Shown: positions 15,776 through 17,809 of the stretch, piece by piece
Layout: every line of letters starts with the position of its first letter
How positions within the stretch are numbered: the stretch's first letter is position 1
NCBI GenBank assembly: GCA_028291845.1
Contig: JAQGNM010000244.1
Coordinates: forward strand, 1-17,809
DNA: 17,809 nt
Reading direction: 5' to 3'
DNA from: Massilia sp.
Lineage (GTDB): Bacteria; Pseudomonadota; Gammaproteobacteria; Burkholderiales; Burkholderiaceae_D
Made by a program: the position numbers and the translations under genes
The notes under the pieces: generated by a model
Database searches by the model: none
Told to the model about the DNA's origin: nothing
The model's input: the letters and a program-made list of their open reading frames with translations, nothing else

Positions 15776-16752
15776 CGTTCCGATGGGGCAAAGGTGAAAT
15801 ACCGACGTATCGCTCCTCAACAGAGTAAACTACGCGTTTTAGCGTAAGCAATTCATTAATACAAGTGAGCAACTCCATGTCTGATATCCCCCTCCCGCTG
15901 TTTTCCGAACTCAATCTCTCGCCGGCATTGCTGAAGGTGATCAAGGAGATTGGCTACGAAACGCCGTCGCCCATCCAGGCTGCCACCATTCCGCTGCTGC
16001 TGGACAATCGCGACGTGCTGGGACAGGCCCAGACCGGCACAGGTAAAACCGCCGCCTTCGCCCTGCCGATTCTCTCGCGCATCGACATCAAGCAGCACAC
16101 GCCGCAGGCGCTGGTGCTGGCGCCGACCCGCGAGCTGGCCATCCAGGTGGCCGAGGCGTTTCAAACCTACGCCGCCCACATCAAGGATTTTCACGTGCTG
16201 CCGATCTATGGCGGCCAGAGCTACGGCCCGCAGTTGTCGGCCCTGCGCCGCGGCGTGCACGTGGTGGTCGGTACCCCGGGGCGCGTCATCGACCACCTCG
16301 ACAAGGGTTCGCTCGACTTGTCGAAACTGAAAACCCTGGTGCTCGATGAAGCCGACGAGATGTTGAGAATGGGCTTTATCGACGACGTCGAGCAGATCCT
16401 GCAAAAGACGCCCGCCACCCGCCAGACCGCGCTGTTTTCGGCCACCATGCCGTCGGCCATCAAACGCATTGCCAAGACCTACCTGCGCGAGCCGGCGGAA
16501 GTGACCGTGGCCGCCAAGACCGGCACCGCCGACAACATCCGCCAGCGTTACTGGATGGTCAGCGGCATGCAAAAGCTCGATGCGCTGACCCGCATCCTGG
16601 AAGCCGAGCCCTTCGACGGCATGATCATCTTTGCCCGCACCAAGCTCGGCACCGAAGAGCTGGCCGGCAAATTGAACGCGCGCGGCTTTGCCGCCACGGC
16701 GATCAACGGCGACATGCAGCAAGCCCAGCGCGAGCGCACCATCCAGCAACTG

Positions 16753-16755
16753 TAA
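16753..16755 (+). other. Premature TAA stop inside the DEAD-box helicase
   Basis: The codons around it read ATC CAG CAA CTG TAA GAC GGC AAG ATC GAC. Relatives normally have lysine or glutamine at this place (RTIQQL-x-DGKIDIL). One base change from AAA or CAA would give the observed TAA. The frame is unchanged on both sides, so this is a substitution, not a frameshift. Confidence 0.9.
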
Positions 16756-17274
16756 GACGGCAAGATCGACATCCTGGTCGCCACCGATGTGGCCGCGCGC
16801 GGTCTCGATGTCGAGCGCATCAGCCACGTGGTCAACTACGACGTGCCGTCGGACCCGGAAAGCTATACACACCGCATCGGCCGCACCGGCCGCGCCGGCC
16901 GCAGCGGAGAAGCGATCCTGTTCATCACCCCGCGCGAGCAAGGTTTATTGAAGGCCATCGAACGGGCGACGCGCCAGCCGGTCGCTCCCTTGACCTTGCC
17001 GACCGTCAAGACCATCAACGACGTGCGCATTGCGAAATTCAAGGACGAGATCACGGCGACCCTGGAAAAGGGCGGCCTCGACGTGTTCCGCAGCCTGATC
17101 GAAGAGTACGAGCAAGAGTTGAACGTGCCGGCGGTGGACATTGCCGCCGCGCTGGCGAAGCTGGCGCGCGGCGACGTGCCGCTGCTGCTGGAAAAGCCGG
17201 ACCGCGCACCGAAGGCGGCGACCTGGGAAGAGCGTCCGGCCCGTCCCGCACCCTTGTCTGCGCCCGGCAAATTC

Positions 17275-17301
17275 GACCGTGGCGACCGTGGCGACCGAGG
17301 C
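17275..17301 (+). repeat. Three 9-bp tandem repeats encoding Asp-Arg-Gly
   Basis: The unit GACCGTGGC occurs twice and a third copy has one change (GACCGAGGC). They encode a DRG-DRG-DRG run in the disordered linker between the helicase core and the RNA-binding domain. Arg/Gly-rich linkers are common in this family, and copy number may vary between strains. Confidence 0.7.
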
Positions 17302-17726
17302 GATACCCCATCGTTCAAGAAAGAACGCGTGCAGCGTCCGCCGGAAGAGGGCATGGGCACCTTCCGCATCGAAGTGGGCCACTCGCATGGCGTCAAGCCG
17401 GGCAACATCGTCGGCGCGATCGCCAACGAAGCGGGCATCGAATCGAAATACATCGGGCGCATTGAAATCTACGACGATTTCAGTACCCTCGACCTGCCGT
17501 CGGACATGCCGCCCGATATCATGGAACACCTGAAAAAAGTATGGGTGGCCGGTCAGCAATTGAATATCACCCGCGATGGCGAAACGCCGATGGGCAAGTC
17601 GGCAGGCGCGCCGAAAAAAGCGGGCGAACGGCGCTTCTCGGAAAAGCCTGGTTTTAAAGGCGCGAAAAAATCGTACAGCAAAAAGGCGGAGTGATCCTCT
17701 TGCCTTCACGCTTGTAGCACCAAAGT

Positions 17727-17760
17727 AAAAGGGAATGGTTTGAAAGCCATTCCCTTTTTT
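17727..17760 (+). terminator. Intrinsic terminator downstream of the helicase gene
   Basis: A 12-bp perfect stem, AAAAGGGAATGG with CCATTCCCTTTT, encloses an 8-base loop and runs into a T tract ending at 17760. It starts 32 bases after the helicase stop codon. The A-rich left arm means it could also work on the opposite strand. Confidence 0.87.
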
Positions 17761-17790
17761 AATCGGCCATTTCCATCCCAGGACATCTTC

Positions 17791-17809
17791 ATGACCCGCT
17801 CTATCCTCG
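17791..17809 (+). CDS. Possible start of the next gene (only six codons visible)
   Basis: An ATG at 17791 follows an AGGA ribosome-site-like sequence (17780-17783) by seven bases, just after the terminator. The frame reads Met-Thr-Arg-Ser-Ile-Leu to the window edge. This is too short to identify. Confidence 0.35.

Larger units (their letters stand above)
15877..17694 (+). pseudogene. deaD: DEAD-box RNA helicase (DeaD/CsdA type) interrupted by an in-frame TAA
   Basis: Read through, the gene would encode about 605 residues, close to the normal size of this ATP-dependent RNA helicase, which unwinds RNA during ribosome assembly and cold adaptation. Counting from the ATG at 15877, it has Q motif PSPIQ (30-34), Walker A AQTGTGKT (51-58), PTRELA (83-88), TPGR (133-136), DEAD (157-160), SAT (188-190) and FARTK (252-256). 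Codon 293 is TAA. Beyond it the same frame continues with ATDVAARGLDV and HRIGRTGRAGR (motifs V and VI), an RGD-rich linker and a C-terminal DbpA-type RNA-binding domain (GMGTFRIEVGHSHGVKPGNI onward). The 292-residue product would lack motifs V, VI and the RNA-binding domain and should be inactive. A downstream GTG at 16789 has no good ribosome site. A GTG at 15865 could add four residues at the start. Real nonsense mutation and base-call error cannot be told apart here. Confidence 0.85.

Noticed and set aside
15831..15846. Short hairpin TACGC-GTTTTA-GCGTA upstream of the helicase as a cold-shock or riboswitch element
   Set aside because: The stem is only five base pairs and nothing else nearby resembles a known leader element.
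16753..16755. Programmed stop-codon readthrough or a recoded amino acid
   Set aside because: TAA is the least leaky stop, no recoding hairpin is apparent, and neither selenocysteine (UGA) nor pyrrolysine (UAG) uses this codon.

Overview
The window is high-GC chromosomal DNA that codes densely on both strands. Protein style suggests a betaproteobacterium of the Oxalobacteraceae type (Massilia/Duganella/Janthinobacterium group): the type VI baseplate genes, a large Xanthomonas/Caulobacter-style TonB receptor and a DbpA-domain DEAD helicase all fit. This placement is inference from protein resemblance; there is no rRNA or other marker here. I saw no tRNA, rRNA, insertion sequence or CRISPR array.

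Left third (1-6522), type VI secretion. Four genes run leftward: tssE, tssF, tssG and a vgrG cut by the window edge. They encode the sheath-baseplate connector, two wedge subunits and the spike. tssK, the baseplate-to-membrane adaptor, is transcribed divergently from a 195-bp intergenic region with a short palindrome. tssK then ends 16 bp from a convergent, unrelated operon. The window therefore holds one edge of a T6SS cluster; tssB, tssC, hcp, tssH, tssJ, tssL and tssM are not present.

Middle (6539-15775), a compact polysaccharide-utilisation locus. A leftward operon of three exported proteins is joined by 1-nt and 4-nt stop/start overlaps. It encodes a debranching-enzyme-like amylo-alpha-1,6-glucosidase, a 929-residue modular six-hairpin-type glycoside hydrolase with a starch-binding-like N-terminus, and an alpha/beta-hydrolase esterase. 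A 912-residue TonB-dependent receptor is transcribed in the opposite direction across a 463-bp AT-richer control region. That region has a candidate promoter for each side. Two GAACGTTCG palindromes bracket the receptor promoter and look like LacI-family operators. The likely logic is that the exported enzymes trim a branched, possibly esterified alpha-glucan, the receptor imports the oligosaccharides, and a sugar-responsive repressor controls it. Substrate and repressor are inferred.

Right end (15776-17809). A DeaD/CsdA-type DEAD-box RNA helicase gene is complete except for one in-frame TAA at codon 293, between helicase motifs IV and V. It is either a nonsense-mutated gene or a sequence error. 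A strong terminator follows, then the first codons of another gene.

The most notable items are the helicase stop codon, the paired operators at the receptor promoter, the unusual enzyme set of the glucan locus, and the lone divergent tssK.
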